Positions 17,787 to 26,082 of a stretch of 64,000 bases of DNA are shown here, piece by piece. The stretch is from Halothece sp964463655. Lineage in GTDB: Bacteria; Cyanobacteriota; Cyanobacteriia; Cyanobacteriales; Rubidibacteraceae. Made by a program: the position numbers and the translations under genes. The notes under the pieces are model-generated. The model saw nothing but the letters and a program-made list of their open reading frames with translations. It was not told the origin of the DNA and searched no databases. Within the stretch, counting starts at the first letter, position 1, and every line of letters starts with the position of its first letter. Location of the stretch: positions 1-64,000 of the forward strand of contig CAYXDG010000003.1 of NCBI GenBank assembly GCA_964463655.1, read 5' to 3'.

Positions 17787-17817
17787 AACCCCGCTACTTG
17801 CTCCTAGCGGGGTTTTT
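17787..17817 (+). terminator. Rho-independent terminator of desC
   Basis: A perfect 10-base stem, AACCCCGCTA (17787-17796) with TAGCGGGGTT (17805-17814), has an 8-base loop and a T-run overlapping the end of the stem (17813-17817). It begins six bases after the desC stop. Confidence 0.9.
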
Positions 17818-17906
17818 CAGTTGTCAGTTTTTGTGGTAAAATCAAAGGTTGCGTCACCTTTCATGAAGAGGGATGCTGATTAACTCTAGAGAATATAGTA
17901 AAAGTC

Positions 17907-18368
17907 ATGGCAAAACGAGTACAAGTTGTATTAAACAAAGATGTCAAGAAACTAGGTCAAGCAGATGATTTAGTAGAAGTAGCCCCTGGCTATGCCCGTA
18001 ATTATCTCATTCCGCAACAACTGGCAAAATTTGCCACTCCAGGAGTGTTAAGACAAGTTGAACAACGCAAGGAAAAAGAACGTCAGCGAGTATTAGCAAT
18101 CTTGAAAGCAGCCCAAGAGCGCAAAACGGCTCTGGAAACCATTGGTCGCTTTACGATCCGCAAGCAAGTGGGAGAAGGAGAAGCGATTTTTGGAACAGTG
18201 ACCACGCAAGATGTGGTAGATGTGGTCAAAGAAGCCACAGGACAAGACCTCGATCGCCGTGGAGTGGTTTTACCTGAAGATATCAGTCGCATTGGTTTCT
18301 ATCAAGCAGAAGTCAGACTTCATCCTGAAGTTACCGCTAACATTGAGATTCAAGTAGCTGCTCTTTAA
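17907..18368 (+). CDS. rplI: Large-subunit ribosomal protein bL9
   Basis: The 153-residue protein has the bL9 N-terminal RNA-binding domain (VVLNKDVKKLGQADDLVEVA, then GYARNYLIP), the long connecting helix (EQRKEKERQRVLAILKAAQE) and the C-terminal domain (GTVTTQDVVDVV). Length is normal. It stands between the desC terminator and clpP; a TATAGT box lies a few bases before the start codon, though too close to be certain as a promoter. Confidence 0.95.
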   Translation: MAKRVQVVLNKDVKKLGQADDLVEVAPGYARNYLIPQQLAKFATPGVLRQVEQRKEKERQRVLAILKAAQERKTALETIGRFTIRKQVGEGEAIFGTVTTQDVVDVVKEATGQDLDRRGVVLPEDISRIGFYQAEVRLHPEVTANIEIQVAAL

Positions 18369-18486
18369 TTCCGTGAGGGAAAATTGCCCACCCTAGGACT
18401 GCCGAGTCTTGGTCAGAGTCAGCTATTAGTTTAAATTTCGTTAAAATTAAACCACTGAAGAGAATTAGGACGCAAAGACAAAACTT

Positions 18487-19101
18487 ATGATCCCTACCGT
18501 AATTGAAACCTCTGGTCGTGGCGAACGCGCCTTTGATATTTATTCTCGCCTGCTACGGGAGAGAATTGTCTTTTTAGGACAACAGGTAGATGACGAAATC
18601 GCTAACTTGATTGTGGCGCAAATGCTTTATCTAGAAGCAGAAGACCCAGAAAAAGATATTTATCTCTACATTAATTCCCCAGGCGGTTCGGTGAGCGCAG
18701 GATTAGGGATTTTTGATACCATGAATCAAATCCGTCCTGATGTTTCGACAATCTGTTTAGGATTGGCTGCGAGTATGGGAGCGTTTCTCCTCAGTGCTGG
18801 GGAAAAAGGAAAAAGACTCAGCCTTCCCCACTCGCGGATTATGATTCACCAACCCCTAGGAGGAGCGCAAGGTCAAGCTGCAGACATTGAGATTCAAGCT
18901 AAAGAAATTTTGTATCTCAAACAGCAGTTAAACCATTATTTAGCGCAACACACAGGTCAACCCATAGAACAGATTGAAGAAGACACCGATCGCGATTTCT
19001 TTATGTCTCCTCAAGAATCCGTAGAATACGGCTTGATTGATCGCGTGATTGAACGTCGTCCTTCCGCAAGCAATCCACCCGCTGAATCAATTAACAATTA
19101 A
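18487..19101 (+). CDS. clpP: ATP-dependent Clp protease proteolytic subunit
   Basis: A full catalytic ClpP of 204 residues with Ser96 (GLAASMGAF), His121 (MIHQPLGG) and Asp170 (DTDRD). The start MIPTVIETSGRGERAFDIYS is the canonical ClpP N-terminus, different from the clpP3/clpR pair at 7.5-8.9 kb. There is no clpX downstream, so this is more likely a stand-alone clpP1-type copy than clpP2. Its tail is Ser/Pro-rich and ends in SINN. Confidence 0.93.
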   Translation: MIPTVIETSGRGERAFDIYSRLLRERIVFLGQQVDDEIANLIVAQMLYLEAEDPEKDIYLYINSPGGSVSAGLGIFDTMNQIRPDVSTICLGLAASMGAFLLSAGEKGKRLSLPHSRIMIHQPLGGAQGQAADIEIQAKEILYLKQQLNHYLAQHTGQPIEQIEEDTDRDFFMSPQESVEYGLIDRVIERRPSASNPPAESINN

Positions 19102-19180
19102 TAATGACGACTATCTACCCACCCAGAACTGATTTCAAGACAATGAAAAAGCCTATTTGCGGGGAAAGCAGAATGATTTA

Positions 19181-19204
19181 ATTATTCATTATTCATTATT
19201 CATT
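19181..19204. repeat. Short tandem repeat (7-base unit, three copies)
   Basis: ATTATTC is repeated three times (19181-19201) and continues as ATT. The stop codon of the reverse-strand gene at 19196-20053 lies within the array, so repeat slippage can change that protein's end. The repeat sits at a convergent junction with clpP. Confidence 0.7.
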
Positions 19205-20053
19205 GTCAGAGGATGGATCGGGCTGTTGTTTCAGGTGTTCTAAAAATTCTTGAAGCTCTTCCTCAGATAATAAAGAGCGCGATCGCTTCCCACAAGTTTC
19301 TAATAAAAACTTTTGTCCTTGTTCAGGAGTCCAGTTGAGTCGCTTGATTTCCGCATCCGTACGGTTAATAAGACTAGAACGACGCTTGAGATATTCTAGG
19401 AGTTCTGAAAGTTCAGAATTGGATAATAGGGAAAGCGATCGCTTCCCATAAGTTTTCTCTAGAAACTTTTGTTGTTGTTCTTTGTTCCAATTGAGTTGCT
19501 TCATTTCGACACGGGTTTGAGCGATGATATCAGAATAATCCTCCATCTCAGTTTCCTCACTACTGGAGGGAAAAGCGGTTTCCTCGGCGATCGCTGAGTG
19601 AGTAGAAACTGGAGATGTTTGTGACTCAACGATAGCCGTCTGAGACTTCTCAGCAACATGATTAGAAGAAGTATTGGTTAACTTGACAGATGCAGGTTTT
19701 TCTGAATTTGAAGAAGCATTGCTTAACGCCATCGGTGCTGGTTTTTCAGGAGGAGGGTTAGTCTTGGGAGGCTGGGAAGGGGTAGAGTGATTAGCACGGG
19801 CTGAGGAAGTGACAGTGGGTTGAGGTGGGTCTTTGACGGGTGCTGGGGTTAGAGAAATGTCTAAAACCGCTAAGGCTCTCAAACGAGCTTGATCTTCGGC
19901 TTGTTCAACCGTATCGGCGGCGGCTAATCCTGTGGCAAGGGTTAAGCCTTCATTTTGAACACTAGCACGAACAATGTATTTTCCGTGATCGATTTGGACT
20001 AATTCGCTAATAAGGCTTCCTCTGGGAAAATGACTGCGAAACTGCTCAAACAT
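19196..20053 (-). CDS. Hypothetical protein with two C-terminal LxW-GKRS repeats
   Basis: I do not recognise an official family name. The 285-residue protein has three parts: a folded N-terminal 65 residues (FPRGSLISELVQIDHGKYIV, then an Ala/Arg-rich helix), a long Pro/Ser/Thr/Asn-rich linker (about 70-170), and two tandem repeats of about 50 residues near 178-222 and 226-275. Each repeat has the pattern KxLNWxxEQxQxFLxxTxGKRSxSLLSxxEL. The N-terminal part resembles a small dsRBD-like or substrate-binding unit, which is speculation. The repeats may be protein- or nucleic-acid-binding helical hairpins. Confidence 0.65.
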   Translation of the reverse strand: MFEQFRSHFPRGSLISELVQIDHGKYIVRASVQNEGLTLATGLAAADTVEQAEDQARLRALAVLDISLTPAPVKDPPQPTVTSSARANHSTPSQPPKTNPPPEKPAPMALSNASSNSEKPASVKLTNTSSNHVAEKSQTAIVESQTSPVSTHSAIAEETAFPSSSEETEMEDYSDIIAQTRVEMKQLNWNKEQQQKFLEKTYGKRSLSLLSNSELSELLEYLKRRSSLINRTDAEIKRLNWTPEQGQKFLLETCGKRSRSLLSEEELQEFLEHLKQQPDPSSDNE

Positions 20054-20446
20054 AATGATCGTTGATAAATTGTTACTTGTGGTTAATTTTCACAGTTGGA
20101 AAGGATCAATGGCAAGGAGATCGCCAACAAAATGCCAAAATCAGATAAAATAGTTAAGATAACATGATTAGACTCGTTTAATGGTTATTGAAGCTCAGAT
20201 GCTATGGAAAGCGATCGTAATTGATGCACTCCGAAAACATTTCTAGCTTTCTCCTCAGCACTGGCTCGCTGCTGCTCAAAGTGCGCTTTCCAAGGCGCGA
20301 TACTATCGCGCTTGAGTCGCACCTCAATCTTGAAAGACTGTTAAACGACGATCATAGTTTTGTCATGTACAGGCTAGCTTCCAGTCTCGGTACTGGCTCA
20401 GTCTGTCGCTGCTCTCTAAGTGAACCTGAAGAAAAAACGATATCAG
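20054..20446. other. 393-base leader region with two hairpins upstream of the RNB gene
   Basis: No convincing protein is seen; all forward frames of any length conflict or stop (for example a 21-codon peptide from 20180). Two stem-loops are present: GCGCGAT (20295-20301) with ATCGCGC (20305-20311), and CCAGT (20381-20385) with ACTGG (20392-20396). The 20220-20420 part is GC-richer than the flanks. It could be a structured 5' leader, a small RNA, or a decayed gene. It must also hold the promoter of the divergent 19196-20053 gene. Confidence 0.35.
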
Positions 20447-22741
20447 ATGGAATTTTCAATCGCTACAATCTTATCCCATTTAAGTGATAATAAACTGGTT
20501 GCCCCAAAAGTTCTCGAAAAAAAACTCAATCTTCAAGACGAACAAAGCGTTGAACAATTACAAGTGGCGCTTGATGCTTTAGAACGCATTGGTGTCATCG
20601 TGAAGGAGAGGGGAAAATATCGCCGTTCTCCTCAAGAGGAGATTGTTGAAGCGAAACTACGCTGTTCGAGTAAAGGCTTTTGTTTTGCCATTCAAGACCA
20701 AGAAGGAACGGATGATATCTATGTCAGAGAGTCTCACTTGGGAAGTGCTTGGAACGGCGATCGCGTTCTCGTTAAAGTGATTAAAGAGGGGAGTCGCCGT
20801 CGTTCTCCTGAAGGAGAAGTGCAAGTGATCCTCGATCGCGCTAACCCTTCTCTCCTTGCTCAGGTGAGACAGAGCGAAGAAAATACTGATCAAGACTACC
20901 ATGCTGTTCCCCTAGATGATCGTCTGTTATTTGAACTCGAATTGAGTCGCGATGGCGAAGACTTAGCCCAAGCAGTGGATAATCTCGTTCATGTGGAAGT
21001 TGTCCGCTATCCCCTCGGCGATCATCCTCCCATTGGGCGAGTGACAAAAATCTTAGGGAGTGATGCCGAAGAAGCAGCAGACACGGATATTGTTTGCTGT
21101 AAACACGATCTCCCGAGAAACTTTTCTAAATTTGCCCTCGCCGAAGCAGAAAACTTACAGTCTGCGATCGCTCAAACTGAGTTAGAAAGAAGACAAGACC
21201 ATCGCGATCTCCTCACAATTACCCTTGAAGAAACCTCCCCCCCTTACATCTCCTCACTAAAGCTCCGGTCCAATGGGGGGGAAAGAGGGGGGGTTCCCTT
21301 TGTGGAAAACGCCCTCACCCTCAATAAAACCAATAACGGAAACTGGCGCTTAGGGATTCACCTAGCGGATGTAGCGCACTATGTCACCTCTGACTCCGCT
21401 TTAGATTCAGCAGCCAAGCAACGGGGAACAGCCGTCTTTTTGCGAGAGATCGTGATTCCACTCTTTCCCAAGCAAGTCCAAGAGTGTGCTTCTTTGGTTG
21501 TGGGAGAAGACCGTTTAGCAGTGAGCGTGATGTTAACTCTTAATCATATCGGACAGATTGAAGACTTTTCCATCCATGAAAGTGTGATTCGAGTTGACCA
21601 GCAGTTTCACTATCAAGAAGCGCAATCCTTATTAGCCCAAGAAGGAGAAGGAGAAGCAACCGTTGAGATGCTCAAAGAACTCTTCTTCACCCTCAGTCCA
21701 CTGGTGAAAGCGCAACGGTTACAGCGAGGGGGATTTGACATTGAACTCGGAGAAGCCCAAAGTGGATTTAAAGATGAAGGACGTTTGGGCGCTGTGGTGG
21801 TGGATGCAAGTCTCCCTGTGCGTTCCCTACTCACGGAATTAATGGTTCTCCCAGGAAAAGTGGTAGGACGACATTTACAAGCGCTAGGCGTACCTGGAAT
21901 CTATCGCATTCAACAAATTTCTGATTACACCGAAATTGAAGACTTGATGAAGTTGGGGAATAATCTGGAATTAGAACTAGAACTGGAAAATGAAGATGAG
22001 TTACGCCCGCAAGATTACCAGAACTTTAGTCGCCAAATTTCAAAATCCAGCGCTACTCGGGTTTTGATGTTCTTCTTGAAATCAACCCTGAAACTGGCAA
22101 AATACAGCACCAAGCCGGGAGAACACTTTGGTTTAGCTGAGGAAACCGCTTACAGTCCTTGTATCTCCCCAGGGGGGCGCTATGCTGACTTATGGGTGCA
22201 ACGGATTTTGAAATCGGTCTTCCAACAGGGGCGCGATCGCAGATTGAAAACCCAAAAAGAAGGGGTTGACCTCCATAGCGAGACCAGTCATGGCAAAATC
22301 AACTGGAAAGTTTTGCCCCCTGCCATGACCACTGAATACGAAGAAGCCATCTCCAGCTTTATTCACCATCTCAACGAACGGGACAAAATGGTTGAAGATG
22401 CGGAAAATGACTTGAAAGGGCTTAAAAAAGCAGAGAAAATGAAAGAACGCACAGGAGAAGTCTTCTCTGGCTTAATCACGGGCGTTCAATCTTATGGCTT
22501 CTTTGTGGAAATTGAAGACTTATTGGTAGAAGGGTTAGTTCATGTTAGTTCGCTCAAGGATGACTGGTATGAATACCGCGCTCGTCATGCTTGCTTAGTG
22601 GGACGGAAAAACCGCATTGCTTATCGCTTAGGGTCACGGGTGAAAGTGCAAGTGAAAAGCGTTGATTACTATCGCCAGCAAATTGACTTAGTGACGGTTT
22701 CGGGTGCTATCCCTGCTACAGATGAAGAGTATGACAGTTAA
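20447..22741 (+). CDS. RNB-family (RNase II/R-like) protein with altered active-site region
   Basis: The 764-residue protein has an N-terminal winged-helix-like region, cold-shock folds (GFCFAIQDQEGTDDIYVRES), an RNB domain (about 255-600) and a C-terminal S1 domain (FSGLITGVQSYGFFVEIEDL). The ATG at 20447 (MEFSIATILSHLSDNKLV) is chosen because family members begin there. RNB enzymes degrade RNA 3' to 5'. Here the segment that should carry the aspartate cluster reads ITLEE, an insertion of about 22 residues encoded by C7/G7 tracts (21237-21293), then VENALTL. TSPIRRY is replaced by ISPGGRY. Activity is therefore doubtful. Cyanobacteria have two RNB paralogues (one called Zam), and this may be the divergent type. 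Confidence 0.8.
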   Translation: MEFSIATILSHLSDNKLVAPKVLEKKLNLQDEQSVEQLQVALDALERIGVIVKERGKYRRSPQEEIVEAKLRCSSKGFCFAIQDQEGTDDIYVRESHLGSAWNGDRVLVKVIKEGSRRRSPEGEVQVILDRANPSLLAQVRQSEENTDQDYHAVPLDDRLLFELELSRDGEDLAQAVDNLVHVEVVRYPLGDHPPIGRVTKILGSDAEEAADTDIVCCKHDLPRNFSKFALAEAENLQSAIAQTELERRQDHRDLLTITLEETSPPYISSLKLRSNGGERGGVPFVENALTLNKTNNGNWRLGIHLADVAHYVTSDSALDSAAKQRGTAVFLREIVIPLFPKQVQECASLVVGEDRLAVSVMLTLNHIGQIEDFSIHESVIRVDQQFHYQEAQSLLAQEGEGEATVEMLKELFFTLSPLVKAQRLQRGGFDIELGEAQSGFKDEGRLGAVVVDASLPVRSLLTELMVLPGKVVGRHLQALGVPGIYRIQQISDYTEIEDLMKLGNNLELELELENEDELRPQDYQNFSRQISKSSATRVLMFFLKSTLKLAKYSTKPGEHFGLAEETAYSPCISPGGRYADLWVQRILKSVFQQGRDRRLKTQKEGVDLHSETSHGKINWKVLPPAMTTEYEEAISSFIHHLNERDKMVEDAENDLKGLKKAEKMKERTGEVFSGLITGVQSYGFFVEIEDLLVEGLVHVSSLKDDWYEYRARHACLVGRKNRIAYRLGSRVKVQVKSVDYYRQQIDLVTVSGAIPATDEEYDS

Positions 22742-22752
22742 TAATTTGTTAT

Positions 22753-22779
22753 GGGTGGTCTTGGGCGGCTACCCGTTTT
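22753..22779 (+). terminator. Possible terminator after the RNB gene
   Basis: A GGGTGGT arm (22753-22759) can pair with GGCTACCC (22767-22774) with two wobble pairs, followed by GTTTTG. It resembles the hairpin at 7466-7488, which also ends CTACCC-CGTTTTGA. The remaining spacer to 22919 shows only HIP1-like sequence. Confidence 0.35.
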
Positions 22780-22919
22780 GATAGAATGTCCTAACCTAAG
22801 TTTGTAGCGCGATCGTTCTTTACTTTGAAGATTAATCGGCAAGTCATTGGCGCGATCGGGCAGTTGTGGGATTAAAATTAACTTGATTGCAATAACGGAA
22901 ATCATATTGAGCCATTACT

Positions 22920-23882
22920 ATGCGAATAATTGCGCTTGTTCCTGGTGGAATTGGGGATCAAATCTTGTTTTTTCCCACCCTCGCTGACTTGAAGAATACT
23001 TACCCACAAGCTAAGATTGATGTCCTCGTCGAACCCCGTTCCCAATCTGCTTATCGCGTTTGTTCTGATGTCAATGCAGTGTTAGTCTTTGATTATAAAA
23101 ATCGTAACAGCTTAGCGGATTATCTTAACCTATTAGGCATTATCCGCGATCGCGAATACGAAGTTGCTCTCACCTTGGGTCGTCGTTGGACAGTGGGGTT
23201 TCTCCTCTGGTTAAATGGAATTCCTGTGCGAGTTGGCTATGATAGCCAAGGATCATTATTCTTATCCAATACAGTTCCTCTCAAAACGGAACAATATGCA
23301 GCCCAGATGTATCATGACTTGGTACAAGGTTTAAACCTCAATACTCCTTGTCCCCCTCTTAAGGTCAATGTTCCCAAAAGCGATATCCAATGGGCGCAAA
23401 AAGAACAAGAACGACTAGAAATTAAAGATGGTAGCTATATTGTCATTCATGGCGGGTCAAGTCAATTGGCTCAAGAAAAAGGAATTGATAAAATTTATCC
23501 AGTGACAAAATGGCAGCAAATTATTGCTGATATTCAAGCCAAACAGCCTGATTTTCCCATTGTCCTTCTCAAAGGGCCAGAAGATGAGCAATGGGTGGAA
23601 CAACTCTTACAAGTCAACCCCAACTTAAAGGTGACCAGTCCCCCTGATATTGGCAAACTGTCAGCGATCATTGGTGGTGGGAGCTTGATGTTATGTACTG
23701 ATAGCGCACCCATGCACCTAGCCGTTGCGGTTGGTACTTATACAATCGCGTTATTTGGACCCACTGATCCGAAGAAATTATTACCCCCAGACAATCCTTC
23801 CTGTGTTGGGATAAAATCTCCCACAGGGGCGATCGCTGATATCGAAGTTAATTCTGTCTTGGAAACAATTTGGCGTGGCTAA
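22920..23882 (+). CDS. Glycosyltransferase family 9 (heptosyltransferase-like)
   Basis: The 320-residue protein starts MRIIALVPGGIGDQILFFPT, the GT9 N-terminal motif, and has the C-terminal nucleotide-sugar part with VIHGGSS, PIVLLKGPEDE, CTDSAPMHLAVAVGT and ALFGPTDPKKLLPP. GT9 enzymes add heptose or related sugars during cell-surface glycan assembly. It overlaps the next gene, a GmhB-like phosphatase, by eight bases, and the two products could work in one surface-sugar pathway. The actual donor and acceptor are not known. Confidence 0.88.
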   Translation: MRIIALVPGGIGDQILFFPTLADLKNTYPQAKIDVLVEPRSQSAYRVCSDVNAVLVFDYKNRNSLADYLNLLGIIRDREYEVALTLGRRWTVGFLLWLNGIPVRVGYDSQGSLFLSNTVPLKTEQYAAQMYHDLVQGLNLNTPCPPLKVNVPKSDIQWAQKEQERLEIKDGSYIVIHGGSSQLAQEKGIDKIYPVTKWQQIIADIQAKQPDFPIVLLKGPEDEQWVEQLLQVNPNLKVTSPPDIGKLSAIIGGGSLMLCTDSAPMHLAVAVGTYTIALFGPTDPKKLLPPDNPSCVGIKSPTGAIADIEVNSVLETIWRG

Positions 23883-24480
23883 ACCAGCAGTTTTTCTTGA
23901 CCGTGATGGAGTTTTAAACCAAGAAGCGGGATATCTCCATCAGGTCGAAGATTTACATCTTATCCCAGGCGCCGCCAAAGCAGTGCGTCTCCTCAATGAC
24001 CACAATTATTTTTGTTGTCTAATTTCTAATCAATCCGGGCCGGCCCGTGGTTACTACTCTCTTGATCATGTCGAAGCGCTCCATGAACGCTTGCAGACCC
24101 TCTTAGAAACCGAAGCCAAGGCGACTTTAGATGCTCTCTACTATTGTCCCTATCTGAGTCCGAACGCTGGAGGAATTGATCCTCAGTTTACGGCTTGGAG
24201 CGCTTGGCGTAAACCCAATACGGGAATGTTGGTGGCTGCTGCTTGGAAACATGACTTAGACTTAAAGGCTAGTTTTGTTGTCGGGGATAAAGCAACAGAT
24301 ATCGACTTGGCCCATAATGCTGGAACAACAGGAATTTTGGTGCAAACTGGCTATGGGAAAGCAGTGATTGAGGGAAATTATCAGCATCATGCTCTCCCTG
24401 ATTATACTGCTGAAAATCTCCTTGAGGCTGTACATTGGATTCTGAAACAGGACAAAAATCTGGTTGGGCGTGACCTGTAA
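23875..24480 (+). CDS. HAD phosphatase, GmhB-like (heptose bisphosphatase family)
   Basis: The GTG at 23875 gives 201 residues. HAD motif I is FLDRDGVLNQ (Asp9, Asp11), motif II ISNQSGPARG, and the C-terminal motif VGDKATDIDLAHNAG. GmhB removes the 7-phosphate of heptose bisphosphate. The usual zinc loop CxH...CxC-RKP is here CPYLSPNAGG...SAWRKPNTGM: only the first Cys is kept, so the zinc site seems lost. It is translationally coupled to the GT9 gene. A histidinol-phosphatase-like or other sugar phosphatase role cannot be excluded. Confidence 0.83.
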   Translation: MAKPAVFLDRDGVLNQEAGYLHQVEDLHLIPGAAKAVRLLNDHNYFCCLISNQSGPARGYYSLDHVEALHERLQTLLETEAKATLDALYYCPYLSPNAGGIDPQFTAWSAWRKPNTGMLVAAAWKHDLDLKASFVVGDKATDIDLAHNAGTTGILVQTGYGKAVIEGNYQHHALPDYTAENLLEAVHWILKQDKNLVGRDL

Positions 24481-24541
24481 TCGGTCAGTCTATTATTTGA
24501 GCGCGATCGCGTCTGAGATCAATTAAAAATCTGTCAGGATC

Positions 24542-25426
24542 ATGACTTCACCCAATCTCAAAATCTCTCAGTTACGGGCTTTAGTCGCCGTTGCTCATCA
24601 TCAAAATTTTAGTCATGCTGCTTTAGAACTGAATGTGTCACAATCAGGAATTAGCCACGCGATCGCATCTTTAGAAGAAGAATTAGGGATACAACTGCTT
24701 CATCGGGGAAGATATGGCGCTCATCTAACTCCTGTCGGCGAAAAAATTGTCCAACACGCTCACATAATCATCGAACATCTTGAGAAAATTGTTACAGAAG
24801 CGCAACAAGTCAAAGGAGTTCATGGGGGAACTGTTCACCTTGCTACCTTTCGCAGTTTAGCCACAAATATTATCCCTGAAATTTTAGTGAAATTTCGCGC
24901 TCAATTTCCCAATATTAAAGTCAGCATTATCGAATTTGAAGAAGCCTCAGACTTAGAACAATCTTTACAGGAAGGAAAAACCGATTTAGGCTTATGTGAC
25001 TTAATTAATCCTAATCAATTTGATCGTTTTGACCTCCTCCGAGATGAGTATGTTGTTTTGCTTCCTCCCAATACGATTATTCCTCAAGAAACGCAACAAC
25101 TGACTTGGGAACAACTCGCCCATTTTTCCTTAATTATTCCCCATAGCCAAACTTGTTCTAAACATATTTATCCTTACCTCAAAGAAAAATCTTTAGAAGT
25201 GGGTTACAGAATTAGAGGGGATTCCACAATCATCAGTTTAGTGAAACAAGGCTTGGGAGCAGGGATTTTGCCCCGTCTGGCTGCCGAACCGATCCCAGAG
25301 TCCATTCAGACTTGCAGCTTGCCAATCAAGCTAGAACGGGTGATTCAGGTGGCAATGCGTAAACAAGCAATGCACACCCCAGCTACCTATGCGTTCCTCG
25401 AAACCTTACGAGACTATCAAGGTTAA
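24542..25426 (+). CDS. LysR-family transcriptional regulator
   Basis: The 294-residue protein has an N-terminal winged HTH (about 5-65; QLRALVAVAHHQNFSHAALE, then SQSGISHAIASLEEELG and LLHRGRYGAHLTPVG) and a periplasmic-binding-protein-like effector domain (about 95-290) with the usual glycine-rich IISLVKQGLGAGILPRLAA. The ligand is unknown. The nearest downstream genes are a small hypothetical gene and the ProX-like binding protein in the same direction, so a link to osmolyte uptake is possible but unproven. Confidence 0.9.
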   Translation: MTSPNLKISQLRALVAVAHHQNFSHAALELNVSQSGISHAIASLEEELGIQLLHRGRYGAHLTPVGEKIVQHAHIIIEHLEKIVTEAQQVKGVHGGTVHLATFRSLATNIIPEILVKFRAQFPNIKVSIIEFEEASDLEQSLQEGKTDLGLCDLINPNQFDRFDLLRDEYVVLLPPNTIIPQETQQLTWEQLAHFSLIIPHSQTCSKHIYPYLKEKSLEVGYRIRGDSTIISLVKQGLGAGILPRLAAEPIPESIQTCSLPIKLERVIQVAMRKQAMHTPATYAFLETLRDYQG

Positions 25427-25536
25427 TTTAGATATTAATTTTACTCATGGCAAAGATGCCGATTAGTTTTTGATCCTTTCCTGTTTTCGATTTAGATTAG
25501 ATTCAGGCAAGCAAAAATCTATCTTTCGCCAAGGAA

Positions 25537-25830
25537 TTGATGATGAAAAAGAGCGATCATTTACTAACACAAGGCAAAGTTTTCCCTCAAATTGTTCCTT
25601 ATTTCCAAAGTAAAACGCCACTGCAAACAATTAAACTGAATTTGTCTTACTTCTGGTCTAGCTTAATCAGTTCTCTGTATCGAGTTCCTGAACCAAAAGT
25701 TAAGAAAAAATTTAATCATCGAGGGGAAATATCATGGCAAGTTTATGACCCCTACACAAACACTGCCACAGAATTTAGTTCAGAAGCAGAGGTGAGAATG
25801 TGGTTAGATCAACGTCATTACCAAAAATGA
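25537..25830 (+). CDS. Hypothetical 97-residue protein
   Basis: I do not recognise this protein. It has a basic N-terminus, no signal peptide, a central hydrophobic stretch (LNLSYFWSSLISSLYRVP) and a C-terminal half (WQVYDPYTNTATEFSSEAEV, then MWLDQRHYQ) that resembles small cyanobacterial conserved proteins. An ATGATGATG start cluster is preceded by CAAGGA. It lies between the LysR gene and proX. Confidence 0.6.
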   Translation: MMMKKSDHLLTQGKVFPQIVPYFQSKTPLQTIKLNLSYFWSSLISSLYRVPEPKVKKKFNHRGEISWQVYDPYTNTATEFSSEAEVRMWLDQRHYQK

Positions 25831-25946
25831 ATAATTAACAATTCTGGGGAGATGGAGAAGAAACATTTGTTACCAACCATTGATCAAAGGAAAGAAAGTT
25901 GAACTAGAATGGTGATTAAAAAATCTCATCATTGCTCTAAAAGTTA

Positions 25947-26003
25947 TTTTCTTAACTTAAGATAGAGGAAGGAAACTAGGAAAGTAGCGATCTTTAAGAA
26001 AAG
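25947..26003 (+). promoter_or_regulatory. Imperfect inverted repeat in the proX upstream region
   Basis: In the 252-base spacer before proX, TTTTCTTAACTTAAGAT (25947-25963) is matched in reverse by ATCTTTAAGAAAA (25990-26002) with a small gap. It could be an RNA hairpin in the leader or a regulator-binding site. No promoter boxes are certain. Confidence 0.3.
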
Positions 26004-26082
26004 ACATGATTGCAATCGTCCTAAGCAAGGGCTGATCCTTGATAGCTGTTGAAACTTTGTCCTTTCTACTCAAAATTGATTA

